Shown here: in pieces, positions 25,116 through 40,100 of the stretch
How the letters are laid out: each line of letters starts with the position of its first letter
Position numbering within the stretch: position 1 is the stretch's first letter
Source of the DNA: Phoronis australis
Taxonomy: Eukaryota > Phoronida > Phoronidae
NCBI GenBank assembly: GCA_002633005.1
Contig: NMRA01000237.1
Coordinates: 492,092-556,091 of the forward strand
Reading direction: 5' to 3'
DNA: 64,000 bases
Notes under the pieces: generated by a model
What the model was told of the DNA's origin: nothing
Databases searched by the model: none
What the model saw: the letters and a program-made list of their open reading frames with translations, nothing else
Program-made: the position numbers and the translations under genes

Positions 25116-28100
25116 AACTACCACTGCTGTGCTCAATAGTAAGCATTCTTACAAATTATGGGCAGGGGCAGGGGCAGCTGCCGCACATCCACACTATATT
25201 ATATTGCCATGCCATAGTTGGTCACTTGGAGTTAATCGTCTGTTAAACCAGGTAGGATCTTGTATAAGTTGTTGCTGGTACGTTCACCTCTCCAGTGGCA
25301 GATTGTGACTGTGAGAACGGAACAACTGGCATTTACAGTACCTGCACCCAGACCCTTCTCACTTGTCTCACCTTGATCCCATTTTGTTCAGGTGGTTCTT
25401 CAATGAAGAGAAACTCGAGCTAGGTGATCGATACAACGCCTACCTGGCCCCCAGTGGCTGCTGTACGCTGGAGTTTGATAATTTCACGGACGCTGATATT
25501 GGGGAGTACAAAGTGTGTGCTGAGAACCAGCCAGGACTGGCCACTCTAGTGATTAGGCTGGATAAAGCTGGTCAGTATACACTCTTTAGTGGTTCGTTAT
25601 TAACTATGGTCTTGAATCAACTGCTCTTGGCAATTTGAATTAGACGACGTAAGGTGGTAAAGTTGTACTTTGCTAAGGTTAGAATTGATTTCTGGGCTTT
25701 GTTATTGCTTAGGACTGAACTCCTGTAAATGTTGCCACACTTTTGGATTGAAAGCAATATTGCTGCCATCCAGTTGGAAATGAAGGGGTGCTTCTGATTG
25801 AAACAAATGAGAAGTGTGAATTGCCAACAAGTTAAGGCAGCTGTCCTTAAATAAACAATAGCAAATTTGTAGTGTTTTAATGTTTATAACTGGAAATATG
25901 GCAATTCTTCACTTATTTAGCACACACATGGTTGGCACATAAAACTCTATTTTGTCATATTTCTCCACAAAAATAAAGGTTAAGAAACATTTAGTCTATT
26001 ACTAGAATAGTTTGTACAGTGCAGATGCCACAAAAACTTTTTGGTAAAGTTATTTGCAGCAAAGTGATCAGTGTACGTGCCCAGAAAATTCATAGGGAGG
26101 GCAATTCTTCAGTTACATAGCACACAATACGACCGACAGGTAAAATTCAGTTATTTTGTCAAATTTCTTCACAAGAGTAAAAATATATAACATTTCAGTG
26201 TGTTACCAGAATTGATTTGCACTGTGTAGATGTCATAAACAGCATTTGGCAAAGTTTCCATCATTTGCAACACGGCAATCGACCTTTGAAAAACAGAAGA
26301 ATTACCATTTTGCTAATTATTTTTGTGCTAACTGTGGAGAATTGCCATGCTGGAAGACTTCTTCTGAACATATACCACTCCTTTTCTAGATCCACCAACA
26401 TTCCTAGAACCACTGAAGAACAAGACGGTACAAACGTACTCTCCGTGCCGACTGGAGTGCCGCATTGATGGTCTGCCCTACCCCAAAGTCACTTGGTTCA
26501 AAGACTGGCACCCGATCACGAGCACGGCGAGAGTGAAGATTGTTCAGGAAGAGCCTGACCTGTGGTCACTCACCTTGGACAATGCGTTGCCTAGGGATGC
26601 CGGACGGTATAGTGTCGCTGTGGAGAACCTGGCTGGCCGAATCACCTGTATGTCGGACGTGCAGGTGGAAGGTAAATAATGGGTCATGTGCTGATAGCTT
26701 TAGAGTCTAGTATGGAATATGTTTCACACTGTTCCTAATTGTGTGCAATAATGGAACTTCCGGTAAAATCTCACCAATTTCATTAAAAAAATTGCCGCAA
26801 TTAGGGTTTTAACATTTTAGAATTTTTGAATGGCCATATTATTGGTGCTTCACATCTTTTTTGGAAAAAAATGAGAGAATAAGATAATACTTGTGGGCCA
26901 CATGTGTCCATTGGTGAGATTTTGCTGTACTTGCCGCGGCAGTTTTATTTACTACAGTGTGAAGTTGATCGTTTTCAATCCTAATCTTAGCCGTTGAATG
27001 TGCGCAACTTCATTTTTCATGTATTGAATTTTGAAATTAAATCTTACAGATAAACTACCTGACCTGAGTGACCTAGATTTCAAACCATTCCTGTTTGAAG
27101 ATCATTATCACACGCTGGAGGAGATTGGAAGGTAAGCTGTTATGTATAGTCATTGCTAGTGTCCTGTAGTTGGGAAATTATTATGTATTGCATGGCGACC
27201 TCTTCTTGAGGAGTGATCACTTAAGCAACAAATTCTCCTAAACACTACGATATTTCTCCACTTATTTTGCACAAAATAAATTGAATATTTTTTCCTTATT
27301 GTTAGACATCATAGTTGATGAGTGTGTGAAAGGAGTAAGCAAGCATCGCCAACCACCCGTGTGTGAGATTGATAAAGTAAAGTGTAAATGTTGCCAGCGT
27401 GATCGAATTAATAGGAATTAAATTACTTTTTCCTGTTCCAATACAATATTTCATCATCATTGGTGAAACACGCTTTGAGCTGTAGCTCTAAAGGCCCTTT
27501 TTCATACAGTTAACTTCACTACTATCCAAGCTTCAATTTTAACTGTGGTTAACCACGAAGTTAAACGTGAGTGGTGACTTCAACTTGGTAGTTATAGTTC
27601 ACAAGGCAGTGCTAGTGAGTTATAGTTCAGCAAAGTCATTATAAGGCAGCGATAGTAGGACCTTTGGTCGCATGGCCTTGCTGTTTTCGACAGTGTTTGC
27701 CATTTGCAACCACTCCCCAGATCGAAACTGTCACATCAGCTTCACAAGGCAGGAAATGGTTGTAACGTTGGGATGATGACAATGTACTAGAAAAATTGAC
27801 TCTTGAACAGGATAACAGCTGATACAAACAAAAGCAGTATATCGCGTGGTGGGAACTCGTTTCGTGTACACTATCCGTTCAGTGATTTTTTAATGTAAAA
27901 AAATCAAGTAAATCCGTTTATAAGTTGAAGCAGAATGCTTACCCTGTTAAAATGATATTAATTAGAATAAAGTGTTAACTGCTGTTGGCAAATGCTGCTG
28001 ATAACTCCTATTGAAGTTAAGCGTTCCCATTGTAGTGAAGTGTCCAGGCTTAGTTGTTAAATCTACCTCTTTACTTCGAAGTTAACTTACGCTGTTAACT

Positions 28101-31100
28101 TCTATTCAAGACCAAAATGTTCCCATTGACCAAAGCTTCTGCAACGCTTAGGCTTTGGAGCCAGTGGGAAAGGGCTTTTAGTGACAGCAAGATCCCATAT
28201 TCCAATTTGGTGAATTAAGCGGCGAATACACAAGGTTCAGACCTATTTATCTCAAGCAGACTTGCTAGAATTAATAACAGTGCTTTGGGTTGATATCTTC
28301 TCTAGTGCAAAACTAACTGTGTAAATTATGTGAGGCAAGAAATTCCCGTCGAGTAGCTTTGTGCAAAATAAGTGAGGGGGCAAAATGTTATTTATCAGAA
28401 TAATTTTGGTTGTGCAAAATGAGGAGAGCGTTGTAAATAAGTGGAAAATTACCGTAACATAAATCCTGTATAAACAGACACGCTTTGGATTGAATGTGAT
28501 TCAACCACCTGCCATTCACTTTTTTACCTTTGTGGTTGTGTTAATACTGATTGATAAAATTCTTAAAATGGAAGGCATTATTTCTACTTCTATTTTATTT
28601 TGTTGTTGTTTTTCTTTAGGGGGTCATGTGGCACCACAAGAAGATGTATTGAAAAAGCGACGGGTCACGAATTTGCTGCCAAGTTTGAACGCGTTCATAA
28701 TGAGCAAGAACGTAATGATGTCATCAATGAACTAGAGGCCATGAAGCCGCTAGATCATCCCAACCTGCTCCGTCTACACGACGCGTACGAGGCTGGTCAT
28801 CGCTTAACCATTGTCACCGAACTGTATCCTGTCCACTACAGTTTTCATGACCTTGTGTGATCTCCATAACCATCTATGACCTCCATGACCTTGTATGACC
28901 TTCATGGCCTTGTGGGGCCTCCTGCATGGTGCTACTGACTGCATGTGAGGTAGAGTGTAGTTACAAGAGTAGTGGAACACTGTCATTGGCTGCTCTGTTA
29001 CACTGGATGGACAGGTCTCTGTTCCTTTGCATGGTGGAAGACTGACGTCAATAATTGTAAATATTGATGTATGCCTGTTTCACCTCATTAGGCCATACAT
29101 TCTCAATTCCCAGTGGCCAAGGTAAATGCATTTGGCAGGTTGAGATTTCAATAACTGCACCGAGTCCACAGTCGACCTGGAGTTCTGTGACCAGCTCCAT
29201 TTTGCTTGGGGATTAGGCAAGGGAGATGACTATCAGTGATAGCATCCTGCTGTTGGCAACACAACTAAACAACAGGGCACTTATATGACTGTAGGCTGTG
29301 AATATATTTTGAATAGAGCGGAAGGCATTGCCATAATGTATTTGGGTACATCATCACTTGAGAGAAATTCGTCACGAGGAATATATTTTAATTTATGTGC
29401 CATTGGAAATCCCTGGAAGCTGGCTGTGTAATTGGAGAGTTCAGTTCTTGTTACATGTGGAGGAAGTTATCTTAGTAGTAGCCTGAAATGACAAGACATT
29501 GCATGTTTTTAACTGAGTTAAGTGTTTCTAGGATAGTAGGATATCAATTACAGGTCGGGACGCATGAGCAGAAAATCAACTTCTGTGTAGCTGTGAACTG
29601 TTATGATGGCTTGGCTTTGCATTTGCAACATGGAAATCACTGTAACAGTACGGAATAGTTTTGGTACATATTAACGAGTGTTTTTTGGGATTCACACCCT
29701 CCCAAGGTATACATTTGCAAAATATGTGTGTCTATGATTTTTGTACTTCAAGTCATGTGATTTAGAGATCAAAACTCACTGTTAATCACCCCTACTTTTC
29801 TGAAGAGTTCCGACCTAGAAATCCCCAGACAGTATCTCTTGAAGATTCCAAACAACACAGCGAATTTTATTGGATTGTGAGCTCAAATGCTGTTAAAGGA
29901 AATATACTCAGACAGTCGCACTGAGGGTAAGGATAAATTCAGTCTTCAAATTAGTTGCTTTTCTTTAACAGTTGTTGAGGAGCACAGTAGAACTGAGTAG
30001 GAGGTACTCTAGTACCCCCACTGGCATTTTCCTGTTGCTCTATGGTGACCCTGCAGCAGCATGACTAGTTAGTAGATATCCTGCCAGTTGGTCAAATTTC
30101 TGTTTTTAGTATTAGCATATCAGTTGTGTGTGTGTGTGTGTGTTGACATAACTGCATTATTTACATGTTGGCTGGAATGTGAGTTGAATCCTGATAATAA
30201 AATTGAATATTAACCGCATTACTGACTCCTCATTTATTGCATGATGGAAATGAAAGTTTGATATGTTAAAAGATTGCCCTTGTTAAAGTCACAGCGCCAT
30301 CTATGATCTGTCAATCCTGTTTTGTCGGCTGGATTATATTTTAGAGCTTTAGCATCTACAAAATAACCCTCCTGATGTTACAGAGTTGAGCTGTAAGATT
30401 GCTAGCAGCAAACTTAGAAGTTGCCAATTTTGACTTGACCACTTTAACGGGTTAAAGTCATCGTTCATTGCCCGGCCAAGGACTGGGGACCTCCAGTTCT
30501 CCGAGTCAGTATACCAAAAAAACTGACTGGAGTTCTTACCGGAACTTGAACACAGCTGGGCATTTCGGCATGTGCTATTTAAATTTAGGAATATGCCCAA
30601 GCGGTGACGTCCATAAACTGTTGTGACCGTTTCGTGTAACCGACTACTAAATAATTGTAGACCTAATTGTGGAAAAATACGGCAGTCAATGATTGTGTGA
30701 CCCGCCTCTCAGCATGATCGAAAAAACTGACCTGAAATGACGAATTCACAAAAAGTGTTTTCAAGTAGAAGTTGACAATACGCGGGTACTTGTGTACTCT
30801 TCAAGATCTACGACATACGTGTTCACTTTGTTATGTCGGTAAAAGGGCAGGCATGACGTACTTTATAAAATAGTGTATGTCTTGGCCGCGTCCATGGTTG
30901 TAAATGACAATGCCCTCATGAAAACCGAATGTGCTTAGCATATTTCCATATGTACTGACATCATTATGCTGGCATAAAGTACACATGGTATCAATTTTCA
31001 TAAAAATATAATGGTGACCTCGCTTCGTATACAATGCATAGCCTATGAATTTCTACCATGATATAATGGATTGGCCTCAGTATTTTTACATTAAGTGTTA

Positions 31101-34100
31101 GAAGTATGACATCAAAACCAGGAAAACAAAAATACGGGTTGTGATGATGATGATGATGTCAGCTTGGCCGCCATCGATTTGCGCCAAGCGAATCATTACG
31201 CTTTCACAGACAGTTCATTTATTAATTATTTTTAAACGCGCATCCTGTATTGTCATGCATGATACGCATCGATCTTTTTGACTTAACACACCGTGAACAG
31301 CCTGCGCGGGCCTGAATTGATTGACGTGGCTTTAAACGGCGATCACTGGACCGAGAACGAAGTCGCATTTTACCTCAAACAACTGGCTGAAGCTATCCAA
31401 CACCTGCACAACCATGGCGTATTACACCTGGATATCAAGGTAAGATAAGTAAGACGGGCTTATATCGCTCATTATCACCTAGTACATCACTATAAGGTCT
31501 GAAAGGGCACACGAGTTGATTCTTTACTGACTTGGGTGGCAAAAGGTCACTTGTACCCGCTTGAGTTTGGACCACGTCCTCACAAAACGAACAAACTTAC
31601 CTGTATCTTAGCAAAATTACCTGCATTTTTGTCCGCACTCTCTGGGGATACTCGCACGGGTTTGATAGCATTCTCAATGAACCAGGTATTACACATTGGC
31701 AATGAAGAGACCATGAAGGGTCATTAAAAATATATTTAAGTCGCGGCACGCACTGATCGTGTCTGCTCAGTGAAATGACAGACTGTTCTTGGTCCAATGT
31801 TCTGTGGTGATAGAACGAACTATCGTAGAGTTCCAATTCATGTACGACACCAAGAGATTTGATAATTTTAGTAAAATTGGGAGTTGATTTTAATGTTTCT
31901 AACCGCTTGGGACAGGGCCCAACAAGCTTGGCTTGTCACAACGTGTCATTCCATAGTCTCAAAGAGTCACGAGTCCCTACTTCTTTGCAAACCCAGGAAT
32001 CACCTTTCATCTTAATATAGGGCAAGTTGAGACCATTTTTTTTATCGGTAAAATTAGTCTGAATAAAAAGTTTCACTAGGGACGGGACGCAAAGATTGTC
32101 GTAACGTGGCAGCGGACCAATACAGAAACCATTGCAACCAAAGCTTAGACCATAGGCCTATTTCCAGGGCTGGCTTGCAAAAGATTTCACTATTCCAGCT
32201 GATGTCTATAATTAATGCAACTGCGTTTTAATATTGATTTCGTTTGGTTCTAAACCGTCACAGTTATAACAGTGTCACTGATTTTGAAGTGACAAGGACA
32301 AATTATTGGTTCACACTAGGTAGATTTTATTTCGAAAGTGTCAGCGCCTCAATGATTTATCTATCGTGATGGCGTTTAATTATCCCGAAAGATTAATGAT
32401 AGGTAGGTCTCGAGGTGGGAATTCTCGTTTCGAAGAGATTTATGAGTTAGTTCCATGTATTATCAATCTTAACTGCCTTTGAAAGCAGACAAGAGGTGGA
32501 TGTTTTTTTTTGTTATTGAGGCCCGCAAGTTTGATGGTGGTTTTGACAATGGCGTAGCCAAAGCCAATATTAAACTGAAAAGGGACTAGGGCAGGAAATT
32601 GGATAACATTAGGATCACGAGTTGTCGTGGGAGTTCACGCATGCTCTGAATGATCGCCATCACTCTGCAAGAGACATGATCTTCGCGGGTGCACCCGGTC
32701 ATCCAAATCTTACTCGATTATTTTGCGCAAAAGATTCTCCAGCGCCATGTTACGTATGTTGTTAATTCGTTGTGCTACACTTTCATAATACTGAAATAAA
32801 CTGAGTAAAATATAAGCCCTACCCACGGGTAGGCATAAATATAAACACAGTGGCATCACTGATTAATTAATGCTATTATGCCGGAAATTAAGTACAAAGT
32901 GGACGTCCGTTTACCGAATTGCTTTCAAGGTGTACACGGCACCGTTCACCTAGTACATGTACAAAATGGTATAGGTGAATGCTAACACTAAACCTATCAA
33001 CTTAATCGTCAAATTGAAGCGTCGGATAAACTTCAAGCACGATTTCATTGTAAATAGTATACTTAAAACTCTTCAGTAAATATACTCAGCTCAGCAGACG
33101 ATAACGGGCCAGAGCAAATAAGCTGGGAATAGTGATCTGAGGTAAGATGTGTTAGGATTTTGGAGATTCAAAGATGCAGGGTCTAAATTTTCGCATAGCC
33201 AAGTACTGAAGCAAAGTATTAGCAGATAGGTTGGGGTCAAGGACGATGGCACATGCGTCGGGGGCTTCACTTTTAAAGCGACAAGATCGGCGACGATGAA
33301 GTATGAATAGGATGCATAAGACGGAACGAATTATACGAATTTACACCAGACAACAGCCTCAACAGTTGTTCCGGGCTCTTTCATAAGAAATAGGTTGATT
33401 CCCTTGTGCTTTCATTTTCGTAAAAATTTGAGAGGCCAGTGGCCCTCGACGTCCCTGTTAAATCACATGACCTACAGGCACCGACTTCCTTTAAAGAAGT
33501 ATTTGGATGTTCATAACTATGCTAATATGCAGGAACTTAACGACGATGCTATTTGAACATCATCTACGCTAAAGCAAGTTCAGTATGTTGTGTTCATTGA
33601 CAACTTCATTTTCAAGCCGACTTTGCCCGGCTTGAAATTCGTGGTGTAGCAGAATATGGTATTCTGGCAATACCCACCCCCAAAAATACATGGGTTAGCA
33701 GTTATAGTTATCAGGTTTTCAAAGCGGATTTGTCCAATTTGGATGTTAGACTCGGAGAGGAATTCAATCGATTAAGTAGTCAAACGCGGAAAACCGTCAT
33801 TACAATCTTTTCTAAAACAATATTAGGTTTACCTAAAATCGATCCAACCTAGCATTAATGTGAATGGAAATGTTCAGCTTATCTCACACGACACTCCAGG
33901 GCTCGATTTCTTTTCCCAAATACTTATTATTGTGAGGTTATTTCTCCAATGTGCTTCGGCTCTTCACTAGCCACACTAAAATATGACTTCGATAAGCTCA
34001 ACCACTATCTTGTATATGGACATCACAACATGGGCGGCGCACCATAAGGGGCTGGGGTACTATAGACCCACCGCATTTTTCAGTGCTACGCCGCCAATGG

Positions 34101-37100
34101 TCTGTGGGCGCTGCACCACAGGGGGGGCTATACCCCCATTTTTTTCAGTGCTGCGCCGCCCATGCACAACGCTACACAAATTACATGTGTTTGGTCCATG
34201 TTGCCTGATATAAATAATGTTCTACACACATAGCCATGTTGATCAATTCTCGCGAACTTTTCAATTTTCCAAATCAATAGTAGATCATTTCCGGAAATCT
34301 CTCTACTCGCGGCCATGTTTTTTTCACTTGAGGACTCCTAAAGGACTTTTGGAGAAGTGCGAGCTGTATTATTAACTATTTCATACGATGATCGGCTATT
34401 CAGTACTCAAATGCTTCAATTGACTCGTGGTGTGCATCGCTTGAAAAACTTGATATCGAGTAGCGAATTTCTCACATAAGCCGGCGACTATTTGTAATAG
34501 CAAATGAGTGCAAGCACGTTATGAAACTAATCTATGAACTGAGTAAGGAGGAAATTCTCGGCTTATTTGTGTGTACTCGCATTTGTTGCTTGTTCGATGC
34601 GGACGTTCTCGTAGTCGTCCGAATGGTAAGTGAGGACATATTTATGTGTCACCATCTTCACCTTCATACACACAGAAGCTGATTAATCCTCTGAGTCGTC
34701 TCGGCCGCCCGACCCATGTATTGGACATCAATCAATTTACTCCCACAGCTTACAACCCCACCCCGTACGCGTTTTGCCAATGACTGTAAACCTCTTCATC
34801 AAACCTCAAATATTCAAAAATGTTAAGACATTAACTAATTTCACCTTTTTACGCGTTATGTGGGTCGTTAATTTACTGACTGACAGGGACGTTTTTAAAC
34901 TGTTTCTTAGTGCCGCTTTCCACGATGTTTACGAAGTCCCTTAAAAAACTACCAGGGTCATTTTCACCGTTAAAAATTACCCAAAAGCCAAAATTTACTG
35001 CTACATCAGCATATAGTGCAACAAATTTCTTTTTAATGGTGGGTCGTGATGTGTACGGGAGTAAGTAATACTCTTGTTGTGATTTCCAGTAATCCATCTG
35101 ACATTTATTTACCATTAGTTGAAATTTCTTTAGAATATATACTGATAAGAAGCTTAACAACGTAACCACTGACACGTGATTGGGTTTTTATTTTCTTTCT
35201 CCAAGTGTAGCAAAATTCGTTTAACTTATTAACGCGGATACGTTATCTGCCTATATTCTAATTTTCCAAACTACATGAGCAATCTGTTGCTATATCAGAC
35301 AGCTGTGTGGATCTTCATGACAGCTGCTATAACTCTCAATGTCAAGTTGTAAGCTAAGCTTATCAGCACCGAACCAATATCTTTTTAATACCTTTCAATA
35401 GCCTCTATATAAGTTAATTTTTGATCTCCTATTCAGGCTGAATTGTTCTCTCAAATTCTTAAAAATAGTGGCACAAAATTTCTGTTCGTGATATCGTAAA
35501 TGCAGTGTATTTGTCGTATTCGTATGCTTCATATTTCAGGCCGTGATTCATAACAAGTGCTTATTACGTTTCGTTAATTTCTCTTACCTTCTGCATTCCG
35601 TTCCTCAAGTAAGGCTTCGTTCAAAGTTTTCTCCGTCTACTGATGCATTGCATAGTATTTCTCAAGAACAAATCCTCTCAGCAAATCTCTTGATATAAAA
35701 GATTCCGCTACAATAATCTGATTATAATGTAATTTTTTCAGCCGGAAAATTTATATCTGGCGCGACCAGGGTCTACAGTACTCAAGCTCATAGACTTTGG
35801 CAACGCCAGGAAGTTCACCAGCAAGGAACCAGCGAGCGTGACATATGGTGATCCCGAGTTTGTAGCGCCAGAAGTAATCCACGATCAAAAAGCAACACCA
35901 GCGGCTGATCTGTGGAGCTTTGGAGTTGTCACCCATGTCTTGTAAGTGCAAACTTTAGATGATAAAAGACAATGAAACGTTTAACATAATCCAGTATTGA
36001 TTACCGAATGTGTAGCGTCTTGGAACCTCAATCCTTTTCAAGGAATCCAGGATTGGAAAGTTGACGGATAACAATAAAAGTAGTGTTAGTGTACAAACGT
36101 GCGTATAGAGTTACAACATAATAAGCGACCGAATTACACCCGTGCTGGGTCTCCTGTTTCAACTTGTTGCGCTCACAACTCGTTGTTTTACAAAGCGTCA
36201 GAGGCACGAAAGAAAACAAAGATTGCGGCACCTGCATGACATTGTGTACGGCATCTGTGATATTTAATTATGTCATTCAGTCTTGTTAAGCTGAAGTGAA
36301 AAATTAACTGCTTAAGTGTCATGTACTTGAAACGAAAGAATCTGGTTGGCCGGACAACTAATTCATACTTTTTCACACAGCGTACGCGCCTTTCCTCAAC
36401 TTCGCTGCAGATAGAAACGGGGGCGAATATTGCTCTTGTTCACCCGTGATTTCAATGCAAAAGATAGCGAAAAGAACCAGGCTTAGTGGAAGTCTCGGCT
36501 ATTCAACCCTTGACTGTTGAGTAATGCGGTCCTCAGAATACACAAAAGAAAAGCAAACACTTGCGAAATGTGACTGGCGTTCACCTAGGTGGAGATTATA
36601 TAGCTATATATTTACCCGTCCTTGCAGGTTGACTGGTCTCTCGCCATTCGTCGGGTCGAGCGACTCAGAGACGGCACAGAACGTTTTGAGGAGAAACTTC
36701 AACAAGCAGCATTTGGAAGGACTTTCTGAAGACGCCAGAGACTTTGTGAGCGGCCTTCTACGACTCAATCCCAGGTAAAATCGATTTTTCGCCTTTACTG
36801 CAGTATCAACGAAATAAGGGGATTTCAAAAGTCTTTTGCTGGGTTGTACAGCACCACGAGAGTTGAATGGGCGATACCCTTTAGTATCCTTAGCCTTAAA
36901 AACTAACAAACCAGTTATACATACTGTTACGTAAATTCATACTCCGTCTATCAATTAATATTACCCAATAGGCCGAAATCAACTTCAAAGACGTCAACAA
37001 GGGTCATGGTTTAATGTCCGAAGGTAGCGACCAGACTCGACTGGATAAGAGATCACCAATAGTCGGTGTTGTACATGTACTGATGAAAATTGTTACAGTA

Positions 37101-40100
37101 GAAGAATCGCCTGGTATAAAGTGCCCGCATCATTTGACTAAGAACCAGTTTTCACCAATGAATAACGGGTATCAACTGGTTCTCAAAATTCGGGCACGCT
37201 ACATCAGATTTTTGCCCGGACATAATACCAACCTATGTAAAATTCGCTATTTAGCTGTGAGACACGCATTCTACGCCGCGAAAGTCCGGTTGTCCTACGG
37301 CAGAGCAAAATTTAATTCATTTCACCCTGTTTCAGGAGCTGGTCAAAAATACAAACTTATGCCTTTTGCACTCATAAAATCGGCCTCCCCTAGTTATCCT
37401 GATAAAATGATATTTCTGTTGTCGACAACACCATCAAGACCTTCAACGATTCAATAAAGAGCTTAACCCTACTGAAAATTTGCGAAGCGGTGTATGTACC
37501 CATTACCTGTGGCTTTAGTTGCTGTCTCATTTAGAGGCAGCAATTCAAGATCATATGAGCGTGGTAATATTTTTTAACAACAAACCGCTTCGACCCAGAA
37601 TTCAACATTGACAGCTAAACAGCGGCGAATGACCTTTGATAATTATGTTGCGCTGTGTTAGTAATAACGCCATGTTGTAATCTCACTTTATTGCAACAAG
37701 TGTCAGGTTGCAGACGAGGCTTAGTTACATAGCACACAGTGAAGTATTGTTATTCTTGTGTTGAACGTGTGAAAAGAGGTCTTTGGCTGAAACCTGAATG
37801 CTGTTAATTTTGCTTTGTAATTAACAACGCTAGGCTTCTCAGTAACCTGAATTTGGAAGGACTTTGGAATCGCACTTTCAAGGGCGGGAATCAACAATTG
37901 GCCTGACTTCAAAACCAATTACCCGGTCTTCCAAACCGGTCAGATAGACTGCAAAAAATGGCCGGTGATCAAACGTGTTGTCTGGACTTCAAAACCCGAT
38001 GGCCTCACCTAAAAAAACTAGTTGGCTGGACCCAAAACACAATGGCCTGGGATTTGTTCGTCCATTGTGTTTAAGCACCAGCCAACAGGTTTTCGGTCCG
38101 CCCAACCATTTTTTAAGTGCGTCCATCTGGTTTTGACGTAGGCCTATACCGGACATCGCGTTTTGGAGGTCCGACCACCAAGTTAGAACACCGGCCATTG
38201 GGTTTTGCAGTCCAGCCAGCTGATTTTGAAGTCCGGGCAAGTGGTATTGAAGTGCGACCAATTGCTGATTCCCCTTGTCTTTGCTTATGAAGTTCTTTTG
38301 TTAGAACAAGTGTATGGAATTAGTAGAGTTCCGCATTCGGTATGATAAATCCATAGTGAGTTTATTCAAGCATGTGGGTCACGTCAGTTTTGCGAATATT
38401 TTATGACTTTTGAGGGGGTGGTATCATTTCGTTGACGTTTGCCTGTGATACAGAATGATAGCGAATTTTATTGTTTGTCCGAGGTGAAACAAACCAGGTA
38501 ACTGCTTTATGAAACTCGTCATATTTTTTGTGTACAACCATATTTTGGAAACTGCGTGCGCTGTGTCACAGCATGATCTCTAGATTTGAAGACGCCCAAT
38601 TCCTCGCGCCAAAATCTAATAAACGAGAGACAAAGGACAAGGAGGGACGACTGAAACAGACGAAAATAATATACTTTAAAAATTGACCTGGGCCTCGGGT
38701 CTAATGTTTGTACTCGAAATTATTTTTGACATATCCCGTTCTATTTTTGTGCGAATTCAAAATAATCTTTGTCTTTCATCCATTGCTATTCTCGTTATAG
38801 TTAACGTGGGCGATCATAAAAACGTATCATGATTTTGATCTGGGTGCAAAAATAACCTAAAGCTGCATGTCTTTGTATTCTAAACCAGTATCAGCGAAAA
38901 CGTTTAATCGGTGTCCCCGAAAAAAATGGGATACGCGATTATTGCTAGAAAATTCAAGGACACACAGCTTTGGAGATTTTTTGTACTTCAACCAAAGATC
39001 ACGATTCATTTCGATGTAAAAAATGCGAAAATTCGGTTTAACTCGAATTTTATCCGTCTTATTCGCCAAACCTGGATCAAGCAACATGAAAATGACAAAT
39101 CCTTGTAATGCGATAGTCATGTGTTCTACAAGAATTAGTCATGTGATTTGTACAGGGCTTATTGTCTTGGAATGTAATCGTCACATGGCTTAATTCCAAC
39201 GACCAATCGAGTGAGTTGTGCATAGTATATTGATCTTAGAATATACATTATGATCAGATTCGGAAGACTTGTCATTTTAATAAAATGATGTATTTCATGA
39301 CGACAGGTCCACCAAGATCAATAAACTTCGTACAACTGTGAAACACATCCGACTATAGAATTCTTGGAATATACGCGATGATCACACTTAACGCAGGTGT
39401 CATTTCATCGCCTGATTAAAATTAGACTTCTTGGACACACCACGAAACCACGAAAGTACCATCAAATAGGAAATAGTCACTTACAAAAGTCCCGGATTTT
39501 AAGAGATACTTTGATACCCGTTATTCAGAAGAGAAAATTGCTTCTAGAAATACGGGACTCCTGTTGGTGACTGTTACTATGACATGCATTACGTTAACCG
39601 AACATAACTGAAGTTGACTTGGGAGCTACAGTGAGTAGTATAGGCCTGATTTCACTTCCAGCCAGTTCTCTGTACACGTTGTGTGATCGTACCTATTGGT
39701 ACTAAAAGGATTGCATATTAAATTTCAGCGAGAGATCCACCATTGAATATTGCCTGGACCACCCTTGGTTGAAATTGGCAGAAAGCCACGAGCACGGAGA
39801 ACCACTTTCTCTTGCAAGACTGCGAGACTACACAACACGGAGGAAATTTGAGGTGAGCCAAGTTGAAGACTTCGGAGCCCGTCTTTGTTACTTAACAGAC
39901 GACTCCAAAAGATTTCTTTTTTCAAATTTTTGGTCACTCATTATAGAATTCATTTCTTTTCGACAATGCAATGCTTCGGTTGTTTCGAAGCTCAGAATTG
40001 ACGTTCAAATTCAGTAAGAAACTGGGCAGGCGACTCTAGTAGCTGCAATGGCCTTATTCGAACATCGGTGCTTTTGTTACCGAAAATCGCCGAAATACGG

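Noticed and set aside
34873-35175. 100-codon minus-strand frame in a kinase 1 intron
   Set aside because: There is no domain, no splice context and no matching copy elsewhere in the window.
37014-37457. 147-codon open frame in a kinase 1 intron
   Set aside because: It has no recognisable domain, overlaps a hairpin, and the kinase exons splice correctly across it.
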